Origin: Halalkalibacter urbisdiaboli
GTDB taxonomy: Bacteria; Bacillota; Bacilli; Bacillales; Bacillaceae_D
Length of the DNA: 61,227 nucleotides
NCBI RefSeq assembly: GCF_002156385.1
Contig: NZ_MVJM01000005.1
Span: forward strand, 40,267-101,493
Reading direction: 5' to 3'
This document shows, piece after piece, positions 60,565-61,227 of the stretch. Numbering within the stretch: position 1 is the stretch's first letter; each line of letters begins with the position of its first letter. Under the pieces are notes generated by a model that was not told the origin of the DNA, did no database searches, and saw only the letters and a program-made list of their open reading frames with translations. A program made the translations under genes and the position numbers.

Positions 60565-60940
60565 ACTCAGGGTGATGGATTTATGGAGGATGTATTCGAG
60601 CCAATTAAATATCTTATTTATAATGCATTTAATTATCGAGGAGAATATTAGTATCCAAGCAAGGATTATTCAGTATAAAAATGTCCACTCCCAGTATTTT
60701 AAAGTGCTGGGGGTAGGTTGTGTGCCTGTCAATTTGTTAACTTTTTAAATGCTATGACCAACTAAAACAATTGGTGGAGAACAAATAGTTTTTTTCGTGG
60801 TGAGCTTATATAATAATGAAGGTTTTAGACCTAACTAATATTATATCGGAGCATAGGAGTGAATGATATCTAAATGGATTGCTTTTATCTTTGATATATG
60901 ATAGATTATTTAATCTAGCCGCTTAAAATAATTTTTAAAT
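60565..60940. other. Gene-free stretch, about 375 bp
   Basis: AT-rich. It holds one imperfect hairpin, CCCAGTATT with AGTGCTGGG (about 60693-60714), and no supported gene. A 58-codon frame from 60574 lacks a ribosome binding site. Confidence 0.45.
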
Positions 60941-60946
60941 TAACTA

Positions 60947-60975
60947 TTGCGCAGAATTTGATAACGTGATATATT
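60947..60975 (+). promoter_or_regulatory. rrn promoter P1
   Basis: TTGCGC (60947-60952), 17 bp, TATATT (60970-60975), followed by a T/G-rich start region where a G start (about 60983) is likely. AT-rich DNA upstream can act as an UP element. Confidence 0.65.
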
Positions 60976-61031
60976 ATTACTTGTCGCTGACAACGGATTT
61001 AAATATTCCTAAAAACTTTTAAAAAAAGTTG

Positions 61032-61060
61032 TTGCGCAGAACAAATTATTATGTTATGAT
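61032..61060 (+). promoter_or_regulatory. rrn promoter P2
   Basis: TTGCGC (61032-61037), 17 bp, TATGAT (61055-61060), with a G start near 61068. It is a near repeat of P1, 85 bp downstream, as in Bacillus rRNA operons. Confidence 0.7.
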
Positions 61061-61067
61061 AATAAAT

Positions 61068-61201
61068 GTCGCCGATGAGTGACGAATAAGTTCTTTGAAA
61101 ACTGAACAAAAGCCAAGCGTAAAGAGAGACAGTTTAAATGTTCTTTTCATTTAAACCAATCTCGTCAATTTATTATTTATTCGAGCTAATCAGCTCACCA
61201 T
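61068..61201 (+). other. rRNA leader with boxA-like and processing stem
   Basis: GTTCTTTGAAAACTGAAC (about 61090-61107) is the conserved Bacillus rrn leader segment. Further on, GTTTAAATG (61132-61140) pairs with CATTTAAAC (61148-61156). It contains no gene and carries antitermination and processing signals. Confidence 0.75.
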
Positions 61202-61227
61202 TTTTATGGAGAGTTTGATCCTGGCTC
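61202..61227 (+). rRNA. 16S ribosomal RNA, 5' end (partial)
   Basis: The last bases, GGAGAGTTTGATCCTGGCTC, are the universal 5' end of bacterial 16S rRNA (the 27F primer site). Only about 26 bases are inside the window; the exact mature 5' end is estimated from B. subtilis. Confidence 0.95.

Noticed and set aside
60693-60714. Hairpin resembling an IS200/IS605 end
   Set aside because: No transposase or second end was found, so a mobile element is not supported.
60574-60750. 58-codon frame before the rrn promoters
   Set aside because: No ribosome binding site and it crosses a hairpin; coding is unlikely.

Overview
The window looks like chromosomal DNA of a low-GC, spore-forming Bacillaceae, possibly one of the soil or alkaliphilic Bacillus relatives. 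Evidence for this is strong AGGAGG-type ribosome binding sites, frequent TTG/GTG starts, a YjcZ-type sporulation peptide, YwbE, an mtlA-mtlR-mtlF-mtlD locus, a KatE-type catalase and a 16S rRNA start at the right-hand end. The genus is an inference only. No phage, CRISPR array or tRNA gene was found.

Left part (1-15.4 kb): a GC-rich intergenic repeat; a nitroreductase facing an HxlR regulator; a MarR-rhodanese-EVE operon; a soluble PAS-rich GGDEF-EAL c-di-GMP protein; a Toprim protein, DNA glycosylase Tag and small enzymes. A purine riboswitch precedes an AzgA-type permease. Its specificity base is that of the guanine class, but its terminator overlaps the aptamer as in adenine ON switches. 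Two neighbouring genes (a VOC protein and a MurJ/YtgP-like flippase) carry single frameshifts.

Middle (15.5-38.8 kb): a secreted LysM/FlgD-Ig-like protein; a LysR/flavodoxin-fold reductase pair; a decayed ISL3-type transposase; a cyclase-family hydrolase; a DHH protein; and an ECF41 sigma factor co-transcribed with an FAD oxidoreductase. That pair lies behind an exact ECF41-type promoter (TGTCACA-N16-CGTC). Next come KatE and a full mannitol PTS system whose two promoters share an upstream element at identical spacing. Small genes, a 7TM-DISM receptor without an output domain and a MATE transporter follow.

Catabolic island (39-50 kb): a TRAP transporter (DctP, DctQ, DctM), a long IlvD/Edd dehydratase, a conserved TIM-barrel/U32-like protein of unknown role, an IclR regulator, an AraD1-like FAH protein, a 2-oxoglutarate-semialdehyde-type dehydrogenase and a second FAH protein. 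This set fits non-phosphorylative (Weimberg-type) breakdown of an imported aldonate to 2-oxoglutarate. Three near-identical 17-bp palindromes (GTTTTATA-N-TATAAAAC) precede dctP and the first FAH gene and are the best candidates for the IclR operator.

Right part (50-61.2 kb): a frameshifted MFS gene, a membrane-anchored alpha/beta hydrolase and a secreted GH74 xyloglucanase lie between two copies of an intergenic repeat. A stretch of decayed genes follows (histidine phosphatase, VOC), then an intact VOC gene, a divergent HTH/von Willebrand A pair and kynureninase. Arrays of TATCATCATT at 20-21 bp phasing occur twice. The window ends with two tandem rrn promoters, a leader and the first bases of 16S rRNA.
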